Made by a program: the position numbers and the translations under genes | The notes under the pieces: model-generated | Databases searched by the model: none | Told to the model about the DNA's origin: nothing | Seen by the model: only the letters and a program-made list of their open reading frames with translations | Source: Candidatus Zixiibacteriota bacterium | GTDB taxonomy: Bacteria > Zixibacteria > MSB-5A5 > GN15 > PGXB01 | Reading direction: 5' to 3' | NCBI GenBank assembly: GCA_016933695.1 | Contig: JAFGAL010000010.1 | Coordinates: forward strand, 248,001-312,000 | Length of the DNA: 64,000 nt | Shown: positions 1 to 9,735 of the stretch, piece after piece | Layout of the letters: each line of letters opens with the position of its first letter | Position numbering within the stretch: the stretch's first letter is position 1

Positions 1-1662
1 ATAGATCAAATGCCCTGTGGCATGGGTTATGCCGCCGACATACAAATCAATCGGCATCCAGGCTTTAACTTTTTTCTTATCAAACGGTGCACAATCGTTT
101 TTGGGGTCGATATACCGCAGGAAATACCATGACGAACAGACAAACGTGTCCATAGTGTCCGGATCGCGTTCGGCCTCTCCCCCGCAGTTCGGACATTTTG
201 TCCGCATAAATTCCGGAACGTCAGCCAGCGGCGACCGCCCCTTGGGCTCGAAATTGTCGGTTTTGGGCAAAAGCACCGGCAATTCGCTTTCCAGAACCGC
301 CACCGGCCCGCACTTCGGACAATGGATTATCGGAATCGGCGCCCCCCAATAGCGCTGACGGGATATCAACCAGTCGCGAAGTTTGTAATTAATTTTATGC
401 CGCCCGAATCCCTTGCGTTCGGCGAAATCGGTAACCTCTTTTATCGCTTCCTCGCCTTCCAGCCCATTGAACTGGTCGGAGTTGACCATCACGCCGTATT
501 CAGTATAGGCGTCATCCATGGTCGACAGATCAAGCGCCGTGACATGATCGGGATGAATCACGACTTTGATCGGGATATCGTATTTTTTCGCAAACAGAAA
601 ATCTCTACTGTCATGGGCCGGGACTGCCATAACCGCCCCGGTTCCATAACCGGCCAGGACATAATCAGCCACCCAGAGCTGAATCTCATCACCGTTATAT
701 GGATTTATGGCGTATTTGCCCGTAAACACGCCATCTTTTTCGCCAGTGGCTGACACCCGGTCGATTTCCGAACGCATCTGCGCTTTTTTGCGGTATTCAT
801 TGACTTGCTTTTTATAATCGCCATCGAGATTCAAACGGTCGATCAACGGCGATTCCGGCGCGATCGCCATGAATGTCACGCCATAAATAGTATCCGGCCG
901 CGTGGTAAAAATCGGCAATTTCTCGCCGGTGTCTTTAATGATGAAGTCAATCTCCGCGCCATGCGAACGACCGATCCATTCTTTCTGCATGGTCTTGACA
1001 TTGTCCGGCCAATTCGGAAGTGTGTCGAGATCATCGATCAGTCGGTCGGCATACTCGGTGATTTTAAAATACCACTGAGTCAGTTCGCGTTTGACGACCG
1101 GAGTATGGCATCGCTCGCATTTGCCGTCGACCACCTGCTCATTGGCCAGTACGGTTTTATCTTCAGGACACCAGTTGACCAAGCCGGACTTGCGATACGC
1201 CAGCCCTTTCCTGAACAGCTGGATAAACATCCACTGTGTCCATTTATAATAGTCGGGACTGCAGGAGATCACCTCGCGCGACCAGTCAAACGACACGCCG
1301 ACTTTTTGCAATGTTTCGCGGGAGACTTTAATATTGTTATAGGTCCAGTCCTGGGGATGGAGTTTGCGCTGGATTGCGGCACGTTCCGCCGGAAGACCGA
1401 ATGCGTCCCATCCGAACGGATGCAGGATGTCCTTGCCGAGCATCATATTATATCTTGCGACGGCGTCCCCGACGATATAATTACGAAAATGTCCCATGTG
1501 AATATCACCGGAGGGATACGCGAACATGACCAGCATGTAGAACTTCTCGCCGTCCGGTTTCTCGACCGCGCGGTAGAGACCGTTTTTCTCCCACGTTTCC
1601 TGCCAGCGGCGTTCGATCTCTTTGAAATCGTATCTCAGCGTTTTTCCTTCAGTCTTCTGCAT
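1..1662 (-). CDS. leuS: Leucyl-tRNA synthetase, 5' part (truncated by window edge)
   Basis: Class I aminoacyl-tRNA synthetase that charges tRNA-Leu in the cytoplasm. The 554 codons seen begin at the ATG at 1662 and stay open to the window edge, so about a third of the usual 800-870 residues, with the KMSKS loop and anticodon-binding part, lies outside. The HIGH signature is YPSGDIHMGH at residues 49-58. Zinc-type CPKCG and CPNCGG pairs follow. The CP1 editing domain carries the typical GTGAVMAVPAHDSRD stretch, and the last residues read DLYVGGITHATGHLIY, the conserved catalytic segment after the editing insertion. A 103-bp gap with its own promoter separates it from the deacetylase gene upstream. 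Identity is certain; only the C-terminus is unseen. Confidence 0.97.
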   Translation of the reverse strand, partial: MQKTEGKTLRYDFKEIERRWQETWEKNGLYRAVEKPDGEKFYMLVMFAYPSGDIHMGHFRNYIVGDAVARYNMMLGKDILHPFGWDAFGLPAERAAIQRKLHPQDWTYNNIKVSRETLQKVGVSFDWSREVISCSPDYYKWTQWMFIQLFRKGLAYRKSGLVNWCPEDKTVLANEQVVDGKCERCHTPVVKRELTQWYFKITEYADRLIDDLDTLPNWPDNVKTMQKEWIGRSHGAEIDFIIKDTGEKLPIFTTRPDTIYGVTFMAIAPESPLIDRLNLDGDYKKQVNEYRKKAQMRSEIDRVSATGEKDGVFTGKYAINPYNGDEIQLWVADYVLAGYGTGAVMAVPAHDSRDFLFAKKYDIPIKVVIHPDHVTALDLSTMDDAYTEYGVMVNSDQFNGLEGEEAIKEVTDFAERKGFGRHKINYKLRDWLISRQRYWGAPIPIIHCPKCGPVAVLESELPVLLPKTDNFEPKGRSPLADVPEFMRTKCPNCGGEAERDPDTMDTFVCSSWYFLRYIDPKNDCAPFDKKKVKAWMPIDLYVGGITHATGHLIY

Positions 1663-1703
1663 GTTTCCATACCCGTTAAATTCGTTAGTCGCGCAAAGTT
1701 ATG

Positions 1704-1732
1704 AATGTATACGAAATCGGCCTTTTTATCAA
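1704..1732 (-). promoter_or_regulatory. Predicted sigma-70-type promoter of leuS
   Basis: Read on the minus strand: TTGATA at 1732-1727, a 17-bp spacer, then TACATT at 1709-1704. This puts a start site about 35 nt before the leuS ATG. It lies in the only sizeable gap (1663-1765) in this part of the operon. Motif match only. Confidence 0.45.
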
Positions 1733-1765
1733 GAGTTTTCGGCTTGACCGGGCGGGAATTTAATA

Positions 1766-2536
1766 TCAATCCGGGTATTGCCCGGCGCGCAGGCGATGCA
1801 GCAGGATCGTTCCGGAGGCATAGGCGTTGATGATCGCCCCCTTGAATTTCTCAATTTTCGATGGCATACCACCATTGATTTTGGCCGTCACGGACAGCGG
1901 CGTATCAATGGTATAAATGCCAAGCCGCGAGACGGTGAATCCCAGACGGCTTTTGCGATATGATGCCAGCGTAAAACCGCGCTCATAGCCGGCTTCCAGC
2001 GCGCGTGTTTCCACTTCCGCTGTGAACCGCCCGAACGGATAGCTGAGATATCTGACTTTTTTGCCGGTAATTTCCTCGATATCTTTTTTGGAATGTTCCA
2101 ATTCCAGTTTCAACAGTCGCGACGACATGTCCGCCAGTGATCGATGCGAACGCCCGTGCGAACCGATGGTTATATCGCAATCAGCCATCTCTCTGATCTG
2201 TTGACTACTCATGTGTTTGGAGGGTCTCAATATGGCGGCATAATCCCAGTTGTCGTTTTGGCCAATAAACGCGGTCGGGATAAACACTGTCGCCGGGATA
2301 TTAAGTTTTTGCAGAATGGGAAACGCCGTCGTGAAAAACGATTCGTATCCATCGTCAAATGTAATAACAGCCGTTTTCTCCTTGTGGTATTCCCTTTCCA
2401 GATAGCTGTCGAGATCAATAAAACGATATCCAGCTGTAATGAAATTGGACAGAAGCCCTTCGAATCGTTTCGGATGATAATTGTTGATGCCGATTGTCAG
2501 TGATGGCTCGATCTTATGAAAGGCGAGGACCGCCAT
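1766..2536 (-). CDS. Polysaccharide deacetylase (NodB-type, CE4)
   Basis: A 256-residue carbohydrate esterase 4 protein that would remove N- or O-acetyl groups from an envelope polysaccharide or peptidoglycan. Motif 1 is TFDDGYES (residues about 59-66, catalytic base and metal Asp). Motif 2 is SHGRSH, giving the His-x3-His metal pair, and motif 3 is SYPFG. No signal peptide is visible: the protein starts MAVLAFHKIEPS, directly with the NodB fold, which suggests a cytoplasmic protein or export by another route. It follows the M16 peptidase gene by 14 bp, so the two are probably cotranscribed. The substrate cannot be named from sequence. Confidence 0.88.
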   Translation of the reverse strand: MAVLAFHKIEPSLTIGINNYHPKRFEGLLSNFITAGYRFIDLDSYLEREYHKEKTAVITFDDGYESFFTTAFPILQKLNIPATVFIPTAFIGQNDNWDYAAILRPSKHMSSQQIREMADCDITIGSHGRSHRSLADMSSRLLKLELEHSKKDIEEITGKKVRYLSYPFGRFTAEVETRALEAGYERGFTLASYRKSRLGFTVSRLGIYTIDTPLSVTAKINGGMPSKIEKFKGAIINAYASGTILLHRLRAGQYPD

Positions 2537-2550
2537 AATGCCATCCCGTC

Positions 2551-3831
2551 TCAGGCCAACTCCCAGTTGACCGCCTGCAAATCTTTTTTCACCACAGGGC
2601 CCAGCGATGTGACCGTGATCCGGTTGGTGTCGATCAATTCCCGCGCCACGCGGATGATACGCTCGGAGGTTACCCGGTCAACTGCGTTCAAGGCATCGCG
2701 AAGCGTAACATGCCTGCCCGCCATCAATTCATAACGGCCGAGTCGGTTCATGCGTCCGGAAGTCGATTCCATGCCGAGGGTGAGATTCCCCTTGATTTGG
2801 GCTTTGACCATCTCAAGTTTGTCGTCGCTGAGTTTTTTCTTTTTCATTCGGCCCAGTTCGCGAAGAATAATATTGACCGCAGAACTGACCCGCGCCCGAT
2901 CGGTGGCCAGATAAATGCCGAAAATACCGCTGTCACGATAGAAATCCGTATAACTGAATACCGTGTAGGCCATTCCGCGATCTTCCCGGATTTTCTGAAA
3001 CAACACCGATGACATCCCGCCGCCCAGATAGGTATGCAATGCCAGAAGCGCAAAACGGTCCGGATGCGCGAACGGATATCCGGGAAACCCGAGACAGACA
3101 TGCGACTGATTGGTCCCGTTGTTATGACATTTCAGATGGCGCTCAGTCGGCATAATCATCCTCTCCCCCGGCATGCCGTTGCCCGACGGGAAATCGAATT
3201 TCTCTTTGACCATGCTCACCAGTTTGCGATGCGAGATATTGCCCGCCCCGGCGATCACGATTTTGCCACCGCAATAATGCCGTTTCATGTACGATTGCAG
3301 TTGCGATCTGGTCAAAGCCCTTACGCTTTGTTCCGTTCCCATGATCGGCGAACCCAGCGATTGCCCGGCCCAAAACGCTTCGGCGAACAACTCGTGAATC
3401 AGATCTGACGGAGTTTCGTCGATTTCACGGATTTCCTCGGTAATCACCTGTTTTTCGCGTGCGATATTGCGCGGCGTGAAGGTGGAATTCATGAGAATAT
3501 CCGCGATCACATCGACCGCCAGCTCAAGGTGCTCATCAAGGACCATGGCATGATAACAGGTCTGCTCCCGCGAAGTGAACGCGTTCAGTGACCCGCCGAG
3601 AGCCTCAACCGACATGGCGATTTCACGCGCGGTCCGGCGCCGTGTCCCCTTGAACAGCATATGTTCGATCATATGCGACGCGCCTTTTTCGGTTGCGCCT
3701 TCATCGCGCGAACCGACGTCGACCCACACACCAAAAGCCGCCGAGCGGACTGCGGGGATTTTCTCCGTGACAATGCGCAGACCGCTCGGTAAAACGGTTT
3801 TATTGTATTTGATGCCCGGTAATGAGGTCAT
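2551..3831 (-). CDS. M16 family zinc peptidase (processing-peptidase-like)
   Basis: A 426-residue M16B peptidase of the size of mitochondrial processing peptidase beta and bacterial homologues. The inverted zinc motif HxxEH is present (HMIEH, near residue 54), with the downstream Glu in ITEEIREIDETPSD, so the enzyme should be catalytically competent. The second half is the usual inactive M16 C-terminal domain with the GGGMSSVLFQKIREDRG segment. No signal peptide is seen. It sits 13 bp downstream of pnp, a common neighbour pair in bacteria (pnp followed by an M16 peptidase). The substrate is unknown. Confidence 0.93.
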   Translation of the reverse strand: MTSLPGIKYNKTVLPSGLRIVTEKIPAVRSAAFGVWVDVGSRDEGATEKGASHMIEHMLFKGTRRRTAREIAMSVEALGGSLNAFTSREQTCYHAMVLDEHLELAVDVIADILMNSTFTPRNIAREKQVITEEIREIDETPSDLIHELFAEAFWAGQSLGSPIMGTEQSVRALTRSQLQSYMKRHYCGGKIVIAGAGNISHRKLVSMVKEKFDFPSGNGMPGERMIMPTERHLKCHNNGTNQSHVCLGFPGYPFAHPDRFALLALHTYLGGGMSSVLFQKIREDRGMAYTVFSYTDFYRDSGIFGIYLATDRARVSSAVNIILRELGRMKKKKLSDDKLEMVKAQIKGNLTLGMESTSGRMNRLGRYELMAGRHVTLRDALNAVDRVTSERIIRVARELIDTNRITVTSLGPVVKKDLQAVNWELA

Positions 3832-3844
3832 CGTCTGTTATCAA

Positions 3845-5938
3845 CTACTCCTTTTTAACGGGTGCGGTCAGAAGGACCTTGCGCGACAGGCGAATCTTGC
3901 CGTCGTTGTCGATATTGACCACCTTGACATCGAGGCGGTCGCCGACTTTCAGGTAATCTTCGACCCTTTCCACCCGCTTGGTGTCGATTTCCGAGATATG
4001 CAGAAGACCGTCGGTTCCCGGCAGAATCTCGAGGAACGCGCCGAAATTGGTAATTCGGCGGACCTTGCCGTTGTAGATCTTGCCGATTTCGGCCTCTTCG
4101 GTTATTTCCTCGATCATCCGCATCGCCTTCTCTCCGGCCGCACCGTCGACCGATGCGATCAGCACCGTGCCGTCATCGCTGATGTCGATTTTGGCGCCGG
4201 TCGCTTCGATAATACTGCGAATGTTCTTGCCACCTGGGCCGATCACCTCGCCGATCTTGTCGACTCTGATCTTCATGGTGAGGATACGCGGCGCATAGGC
4301 GGACAGTTGGTCGCGGCTCTTGGCGATCACCTCGTTCATCTTTCCCAGGATATACAAACGGCCTTTTTGGGCCTTTTCCATGGCGATACGCATGGTATTG
4401 AGATCGAGACCGGAAATCTTGATATCCATCTGGAATGCGGTAATGCCCTGGGCTGTCCCGGCAACCTTGAAATCCATGTCGCCGAAATGATCCTCGTCGC
4501 CGAGAATATCGGTCAGCACCAGCACCTTGTCGCCTTCCTTGATGAGGCCCATCGCCACACCGGCGACCGCCTCCTTGATCGGCGCGCCACCGTCCATCAG
4601 CGCCAGCGAGCCTCCACACACCGAGGCCATTGACGATGATCCGTTCGATTCCAGAATATCCGAAACCAGCCGAATCGTGTACGGGAAACGGTCCTCGACC
4701 GGAATGACCGGCTGCAGGGCGCGTTCCGCGAGAGCGCCGTGACCGATTTCGCGACGGCTGACGCCGCGAATCGGACGGACTTCACCGACCGAAAACGGCG
4801 GGAAGTTATAGTGGAGCATATAGCTCTTGGTTGATTCGCCTTCCAGGTCGTCGATTCTCTGCTCGTCCATCTTGGTACCCAGCGTCATGGTTACCAGGGC
4901 CTGGGTCTGGCCGCGCGTGAACAGCGCCGAACCGTGCGTGCGCGGCAAAACGCCGATTTCGCACGTGATCGGGCGCACTTCGTCTAGACCGCGACCGTCG
5001 ATGCGATGGTTCTCATTGACGATCATCGCACGCATAACCTCGGCATCGAGATCATGCAGAATCATATCAATGATGCCTTCCGACTCGGGGAATTCCTCAG
5101 CCAGTGCTTCCAGGACCTCGTCTTTCAGGGCGTGCTTCTTGTTTCTCCGCTCGTCCTTGTCGGCGATGGTGTTGTATTCCTGCAGGCGTGACCGCGCCAG
5201 TTCTCCCACGCGCGTTTTAAGTGCGTTATCGACTGCCACCGGCTGGTATTCCGCTTTCGGCTTGCCGGCCTTCTCGCGCAGTTCATCGATTTTCTCGACA
5301 ATCATCTTGATATGATTGTGACCGAATTCCAGCGCCGTCAGCAGGTCCTCCTCAGGCACTTCCCGGCCGCCACCCTCAACCATCGTGATCGAATCCTTCG
5401 ATCCCGCCATGGTCAGGTTGATATCGGATCCCTCCAGTTCGGCAAAGGTCGGGAAAATGATCAACTGACCGTCGACACGACCGACCCTGACACCGGCAAT
5501 CGCTTTCGTGAAAGGAATATCGGAGATAACCAGTGAAGCCGAGGTGCCGATAATACCGAGAATGTCGGCGTCGTTTTCCTGATCGGCCGAAAGGACGATA
5601 TTATGGCACTGCACTTCGTTCCGGTAGTCATCCGGGAACAGCGGCCGAATCGGCCGGTCGATAATCCGGCATGACAGGATTTCCTTCTCGGAGGGTCTTC
5701 CCTCGCGTTTGAAAAAGCCGCCGGGGATTTTGCCCGCGGCATACGTTTTCTCACGATAATCCACGGTCAGGGGGAAAAAATCTCGTCCCTCGAGCGGTTT
5801 GTCGGTGGCGCAGACCGCTGAGAGAATCATCGTATCTCCCAGTCTGACTGTCACGGATCCATTGGCCTGTTTGGCGACCTTTCCCGTCTCAATTGTCAGG
5901 CGCTTTCCGCCGATTTCCAGTTCAACCTCTTGTTTCAT
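3845..5938 (-). CDS. pnp: Polyribonucleotide nucleotidyltransferase (PNPase)
   Basis: Phosphorolytic 3'-5' exoribonuclease, 697 residues, the usual length. Two RNase PH domains (about 10-145 and 310-530) flank the helical linker. The KH domain (about 552-612) has the GPGGKNIRSI loop, and the S1 domain (about 618-690) ends the protein. The second RNase PH half keeps the FPPFSVGEVRPIRGVSRREIGHG segment that binds RNA and phosphate. It lies 15 bp after rpsO, the conserved rpsO-pnp pair. In E. coli this pair is controlled by pnp autoregulation in the leader; the short gap leaves little room for that here. Confidence 0.98.
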   Translation of the reverse strand: MKQEVELEIGGKRLTIETGKVAKQANGSVTVRLGDTMILSAVCATDKPLEGRDFFPLTVDYREKTYAAGKIPGGFFKREGRPSEKEILSCRIIDRPIRPLFPDDYRNEVQCHNIVLSADQENDADILGIIGTSASLVISDIPFTKAIAGVRVGRVDGQLIIFPTFAELEGSDINLTMAGSKDSITMVEGGGREVPEEDLLTALEFGHNHIKMIVEKIDELREKAGKPKAEYQPVAVDNALKTRVGELARSRLQEYNTIADKDERRNKKHALKDEVLEALAEEFPESEGIIDMILHDLDAEVMRAMIVNENHRIDGRGLDEVRPITCEIGVLPRTHGSALFTRGQTQALVTMTLGTKMDEQRIDDLEGESTKSYMLHYNFPPFSVGEVRPIRGVSRREIGHGALAERALQPVIPVEDRFPYTIRLVSDILESNGSSSMASVCGGSLALMDGGAPIKEAVAGVAMGLIKEGDKVLVLTDILGDEDHFGDMDFKVAGTAQGITAFQMDIKISGLDLNTMRIAMEKAQKGRLYILGKMNEVIAKSRDQLSAYAPRILTMKIRVDKIGEVIGPGGKNIRSIIEATGAKIDISDDGTVLIASVDGAAGEKAMRMIEEITEEAEIGKIYNGKVRRITNFGAFLEILPGTDGLLHISEIDTKRVERVEDYLKVGDRLDVKVVNIDNDGKIRLSRKVLLTAPVKKE

Positions 5939-5953
5939 TCTTTGTCTCCCGCG

Positions 5954-6223
5954 CTACCGTCTGATGTTCAATTTCGCAATCAATTGACGATAGCCTTCAA
6001 TGTCGCGATCCTTCAAATAATCAAGAAGACGTCTTCTCTTGCCGACTTTCTGCAACAAACCGCGACGGCCGTGATGATCCTTCTTGTGTTGGCTGAGATG
6101 CTCAGTGAGCTTGTTGATGTCCTCGGTCAGCACGGCAATCTGCACTTCCGGCGAACCGGTATCCGTCTCATGCAAACGATGAGTCGAAATGATTTCCGCT
6201 TTTTTCTCTTTGCTTACCGCCAT
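5954..6223 (-). CDS. rpsO: 30S ribosomal protein S15
   Basis: An 89-residue ribosomal protein that binds 16S rRNA helix 22 and bridges to the 50S subunit. It has the canonical S15 length and signature, including [17 protein letters not shown] and the [12 protein letters not shown] segment. Its ATG overlaps the ribF stop by one base (TAATG arrangement), indicating translational coupling. The ribF-rpsO-pnp order is widely conserved. Confidence 0.98.
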   Translation of the reverse strand: MAVSKEKKAEIISTHRLHETDTGSPEVQIAVLTEDINKLTEHLSQHKKDHHGRRGLLQKVGKRRRLLDYLKDRDIEGYRQLIAKLNIRR

Positions 6224-7167
6224 TACTTCGTTTCTCCTTTATGCTTAATTCGTACTACATTGTCTCGGTCTCTTGCCAGCTGTACCACCAGGGCATCGGT
6301 GTTGGGAAACACGTTGTTTTCCCGGATAAACACTTCCGGGTACACCACGATTTCCCGGTCGTACAGATCACCGTTAAAATCGAAAATGTTCACTTCCACC
6401 GTTCGTCCGCCTTCGGGATTGAAATGATTCTGTCCGATGAACATCATGCCGTCATAATGACCGTCGCCGTGGTCGACACTGCAGGAATAAACACCATCGG
6501 CGGGCAGAAGTTTCCGGTCATTGTATTTGACGTTGGCCGTCGGATACCCGACCTTCTTGCCCAGAGCGATTCCGCGTTGCACGATCCCGTGGATGGGATA
6601 GGGATGGCCCAGCATGTCAAGCGCCTGCGAAAACTGCCGGTTGGCGATCAGCCGCCTGATGCGCGTCGACGATACCGGTTTCCCCTCGATAATAACGGGA
6701 TTCACCACTTCCAGTTCGAACGAAAACCGCCGGCTGAGTTCCATCAAGTCGTTGATTGTCCCGGTGCGGTTTTTGCCGAAGGCGTGGTCGTAACCGACGA
6801 TCAATTTCTGCACGTTGAGTTTGTCCACGAGAATGCTTTCAGTGAACTGCTCCGCGGTGTTGTTCATCAATTCCGGCGTGAAGCGCAAAACCAGAAGGCG
6901 CCCGGCCATGTATGGTGCGAACAGGCGCACCTTTTCCTCCCAGATGGTCAGAAGCGGCGGCGGACTGTCCGGTGTCACTAGAACCCGGGGATGCGGTTCG
7001 AACGTTACGGCCATCGGAGTCACCCCGCGATCCTGAGCGCACGTCATGAGGCGCTTCAGAATAGCCTGATGGCCCAGATGAATCCCGTCGAACGTTCCAA
7101 TCGTCACCACGGATCGTTCCCCGGAATCCATGAGATTCTCGATGCCGTATATGATTTCCAGACTCAA
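6223..7167 (-). CDS. ribF: Bifunctional riboflavin kinase / FAD synthetase
   Basis: Makes FMN from riboflavin and then FAD. 314 residues. The N-terminal adenylyltransferase domain has [10 protein letters not shown] (24-33) and the SSTRIRRLI motif near residue 167. The C-terminal flavokinase domain has VGYPTANV near residue 206. The start is a TTG that overlaps the truB stop (TTGA), and the family's beginning agrees with this choice. Position between truB and rpsO is the standard arrangement. Confidence 0.96.
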   Translation of the reverse strand: MSLEIIYGIENLMDSGERSVVTIGTFDGIHLGHQAILKRLMTCAQDRGVTPMAVTFEPHPRVLVTPDSPPPLLTIWEEKVRLFAPYMAGRLLVLRFTPELMNNTAEQFTESILVDKLNVQKLIVGYDHAFGKNRTGTINDLMELSRRFSFELEVVNPVIIEGKPVSSTRIRRLIANRQFSQALDMLGHPYPIHGIVQRGIALGKKVGYPTANVKYNDRKLLPADGVYSCSVDHGDGHYDGMMFIGQNHFNPEGGRTVEVNIFDFNGDLYDREIVVYPEVFIRENNVFPNTDALVVQLARDRDNVVRIKHKGETK

Positions 7168-8105
7168 TTCAAAACCCTTATATAGGAAAAAAACTGCTTT
7201 CCCGTGTATTCGGGGTGCAATTGCACCGAGTCGACTTCGGCACGACCGACCGCCATTACCCGTCCGGTATGGTCGCAGATACTGAGCAAATCACCCATAC
7301 TGAACCGGTCGCTGATATCCACGACATCTTTCAATTCCGGCGTGCGCCCGGTGATAATCGCCGGAGTGAACGACTTATTGACCTGCACCGACGGAAATGG
7401 AAGCACCGTTTCGATTGGCAGGACGTGTCGCTTCAATGAACCGGCGTCGCGATAATGCCGGATCTCGGTCAGGCTCAGCGCGTCGGTCAATTCGAACCGT
7501 CCCACCCGCGTTCGTATCAGTCCTTTCAAATACGCGCCGCATCCTATCCGCTGGCCGATATCATCCGCCAGCGCGCGGACATAGGTTCCCTTGGAACAGG
7601 AAACAGTAAATCGCACCGTGGGCAGGTCCATGTCTTTCAAGGTAATATTGGCGATATCCACTTCTCGTTCCGGCGCTTCGACATCCATGCCTTTGCGGGC
7701 CAGCTTATACATGCGCTGCCCGCCGATTTTAACGGCCGAATAGGACGGAACCCGCTGGGTGATATGCCCCTTGAAAGAATCGAGAATTTTCTGCATGCCG
7801 GCGTCATCGAGTTCGGGAATCGGCCGGATCGGTTCGTTCGGGTCCAGGCCCTCGCTGTCCATGGTCGGGGAGCGTTGTCCCAGATAAATCTCGGCCTCGT
7901 ACGTTTTATCGGTTTCACTGAGAAACTGCGCAATCTTGGTGGCCCGTCCCAGGCAGACGACTAACAGCCCGGTCGCACGGGGATCAAGCGTGCCGGTATG
8001 ACCAATTTTTTTCTGCCCAATGGTCAGACGCAGTTCATGAATGATATCATGACTGGTCATGCCGTACGGTTTGCGACACAGGAGAATACCTTCATACCGT
8101 AGCAT
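7164..8105 (-). CDS. truB: tRNA pseudouridine(55) synthase TruB
   Basis: Isomerises U55 of tRNA to pseudouridine. 313 residues. The catalytic motif GHTGTLDPRATGLLVV spans residues 35-50, with the nucleophile Asp41. The SKGTYVRALADDIG segment and a C-terminal PUA-like region follow. The ATG at 8105 lies 14 bp inside the end of nrnA and is preceded by a GGGAGATG ribosome-binding site; it stops at TGA. The overlaps on both sides indicate a coupled operon. Confidence 0.96.
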   Translation of the reverse strand: MLRYEGILLCRKPYGMTSHDIIHELRLTIGQKKIGHTGTLDPRATGLLVVCLGRATKIAQFLSETDKTYEAEIYLGQRSPTMDSEGLDPNEPIRPIPELDDAGMQKILDSFKGHITQRVPSYSAVKIGGQRMYKLARKGMDVEAPEREVDIANITLKDMDLPTVRFTVSCSKGTYVRALADDIGQRIGCGAYLKGLIRTRVGRFELTDALSLTEIRHYRDAGSLKRHVLPIETVLPFPSVQVNKSFTPAIITGRTPELKDVVDISDRFSMGDLLSICDHTGRVMAVGRAEVDSVQLHPEYTGKQFFSYIRVLN

Positions 8106-9102
8106 GGATCATCTCCCGTAAATCATCAAGCAGTTTCCGACCTGCGTCGCGCAACGGCAGGGAAACGGTGAATCCGGAGGCTTTGATGTGACCGCCGCCG
8201 CCGTACTTGTGGGCCAGTTCCGAGACGTTGATATTCGTCCGGGAACGTAGCGAGACTCTGGTTGTCTGCGCGTCCACTTCCTTGAGAAACGCGCCGATCA
8301 ACGTGTCGCGACCGTACAGTGAGTATTCCGCCAGTCCGTCGACTTCATCCCATCCGGCCCGGCTGACGTCCAGCATTTCCTGATCCAGATACATCAGGCA
8401 AATGCGATCGTTTTCGAAAAACTCCATGTGCGATAAAATGTGTCCAATCAGACGCAGGGTCGACGGCGGCATGGCGTAATATACCAGGTCGCATACCTGA
8501 CGCGGGTGCACACCCAATTCCAGCAGGTGCCCGGCAACTTCCATGGTTCGCCGGGTGGTGGAATTGTAGCGGAAACGACCGGTATCGGTCAGAATCGCGG
8601 TATACAACTGCACCGCCGAAGCCTCATCGAGCTTATAGCCGATGTCCATAAAATATTCGTAGAGGATCTCCCCCACCGATGATGCCTTGTCATTCACCAG
8701 AGCCACGTCGCCATAGCCGGTATTGTCGGGATGGTGATCAATATTAATCACTTGTGTTTGGTCGGTAATGAATTCCGCGGCGCGGCCCGCCCGTTCCGGT
8801 TTGCCGCATTCAAGAAACAGGGCCAGATCGAACCGCTTCACTCCGTCGTACGAATCGTAATCGATAACGGTATCAATATCGGGCAGGAAACGATATTTGT
8901 CGGGAATTGCACCTTCATTGACAATCGCGACCTGCTTTCCGAGCGAACGCAGATGGCGCGCCAGCGCCAGTTGTGACCCCAGCGAATCACCGTCCGGCTC
9001 CCGATGTGATAACACCAAAATGGATCGGGCGCCCCGAATTATGCTGTCGATGGAATTATGCCGTTGGTTCTTCGCGATTGTCATGGTCGTCTGCAAGTTC
9101 AT
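8092..9102 (-). CDS. nrnA: DHH/DHHA1 phosphoesterase (NrnA-like nanoRNase / pAp phosphatase)
   Basis: Degrades short oligoribonucleotides or 3'-phosphoadenosine 5'-phosphate in the family's characterised members. The DHH domain shows SHREPDGDSLGS and NIDHHPDN, and the DHHA1 domain shows YGGGGHIKASGF. The motif II aspartate appears as Glu in LFLECGKPER, a conservative change. Start choice: a longer reading to 9147 would overlap rbfA by 92 bp, so I use the ATG at 9102; an ATG at 9084 is also possible. Its position between rbfA and truB is the usual one for this gene outside the gamma-proteobacteria. Confidence 0.9.
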   Translation of the reverse strand: MNLQTTMTIAKNQRHNSIDSIIRGARSILVLSHREPDGDSLGSQLALARHLRSLGKQVAIVNEGAIPDKYRFLPDIDTVIDYDSYDGVKRFDLALFLECGKPERAGRAAEFITDQTQVINIDHHPDNTGYGDVALVNDKASSVGEILYEYFMDIGYKLDEASAVQLYTAILTDTGRFRYNSTTRRTMEVAGHLLELGVHPRQVCDLVYYAMPPSTLRLIGHILSHMEFFENDRICLMYLDQEMLDVSRAGWDEVDGLAEYSLYGRDTLIGAFLKEVDAQTTRVSLRSRTNINVSELAHKYGGGGHIKASGFTVSLPLRDAGRKLLDDLREMIHATV

Positions 9103-9430
9103 TAAGAATTCTCTCGATTCGTATCCCGCGCTCGATCGACGGATCAAAGGTAAACGTGATTTCCGGAATATACTTTATACGCAACAGCCGTCCCAGCTGA
9201 AACTGCACCCGGCGACGAATGCCGTCGAGAAATGCCGCCGCCCTATCCTTGGCGGTGTCATCACCCAGAACCGAATAATAAATGGTTGCAAAACGCAAAT
9301 CGTCGGTGATCTTAACCTCGGTAAACGTCACCAGGCTGTTGAGATTGGCGACGCACTCCTGCTCCAGAAGCGCTTGCACGTCGCGAAGCATCTGGCTTTT
9401 AATTCTGTCCGCTCGTTTATACCGTTTCAT
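9056..9430 (-). CDS. rbfA: 30S ribosome-binding factor RbfA
   Basis: Small-subunit maturation factor needed for late 16S rRNA processing, 124 residues. It has the KH-like fold signature: the start KRYKRADRIKSQMLRDVQ and the strands VTFTEVKITDDLRFATIYYS and LRIKYIPEITFTFD. It follows the DUF503 gene by 8 bp and its 3' end overlaps nrnA. The infB-DUF503-rbfA order matches many genomes. Confidence 0.95.
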   Translation of the reverse strand: MKRYKRADRIKSQMLRDVQALLEQECVANLNSLVTFTEVKITDDLRFATIYYSVLGDDTAKDRAAAFLDGIRRRVQFQLGRLLRIKYIPEITFTFDPSIERGIRIERILNELADDHDNREEPTA

Positions 9431-9438
9431 CCTGTCAC

Positions 9439-9720
9439 CTACAACATTTCCACATCATAATCGACCACCACCATTTCCGGTTCCGCCTCGATCATGCGCA
9501 TCACTCCGGCAATCACCTGATCGGCGTGTTTCCTCTCGTTCGAGACCACGGCGACTCCCAACTGCGCCCGGCGCCAGGAGTCGTTATAATCAACTTCCGC
9601 AATCGACACGCCGAATTGGTTTTTAACGCGCGCCAGAAGCGATTTAATCCTTCTCCGTTTTTCTTTTAGTGATGATACACCGGGAAGGTTCACGTCAACC
9701 GTTACAGTCCCGACAATCAA
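9439..9720 (-). CDS. DUF503 (YlxP-like) protein
   Basis: A 93-residue protein of the DUF503/YlxP family, almost always found between infB and rbfA. Function is unproven; the neighbourhood points to ribosome biogenesis. Family signatures are the N-terminal VGTVTVDVNLPGVSSLKEKR and the AEVDYNDSWRRAQLGVAVVS stretch. The start is TTG at 9720, 15 bp after the infB stop; no ATG start fits the family. Confidence 0.9.
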   Translation of the reverse strand: MIVGTVTVDVNLPGVSSLKEKRRRIKSLLARVKNQFGVSIAEVDYNDSWRRAQLGVAVVSNERKHADQVIAGVMRMIEAEPEMVVVDYDVEML

Positions 9721-9735
9721 GGATCTCCCCGCCGT

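Noticed and set aside
9103..9147. Longer nrnA start at 9147
   Set aside because: It would overlap rbfA by 92 bp and the added residues do not match the family.
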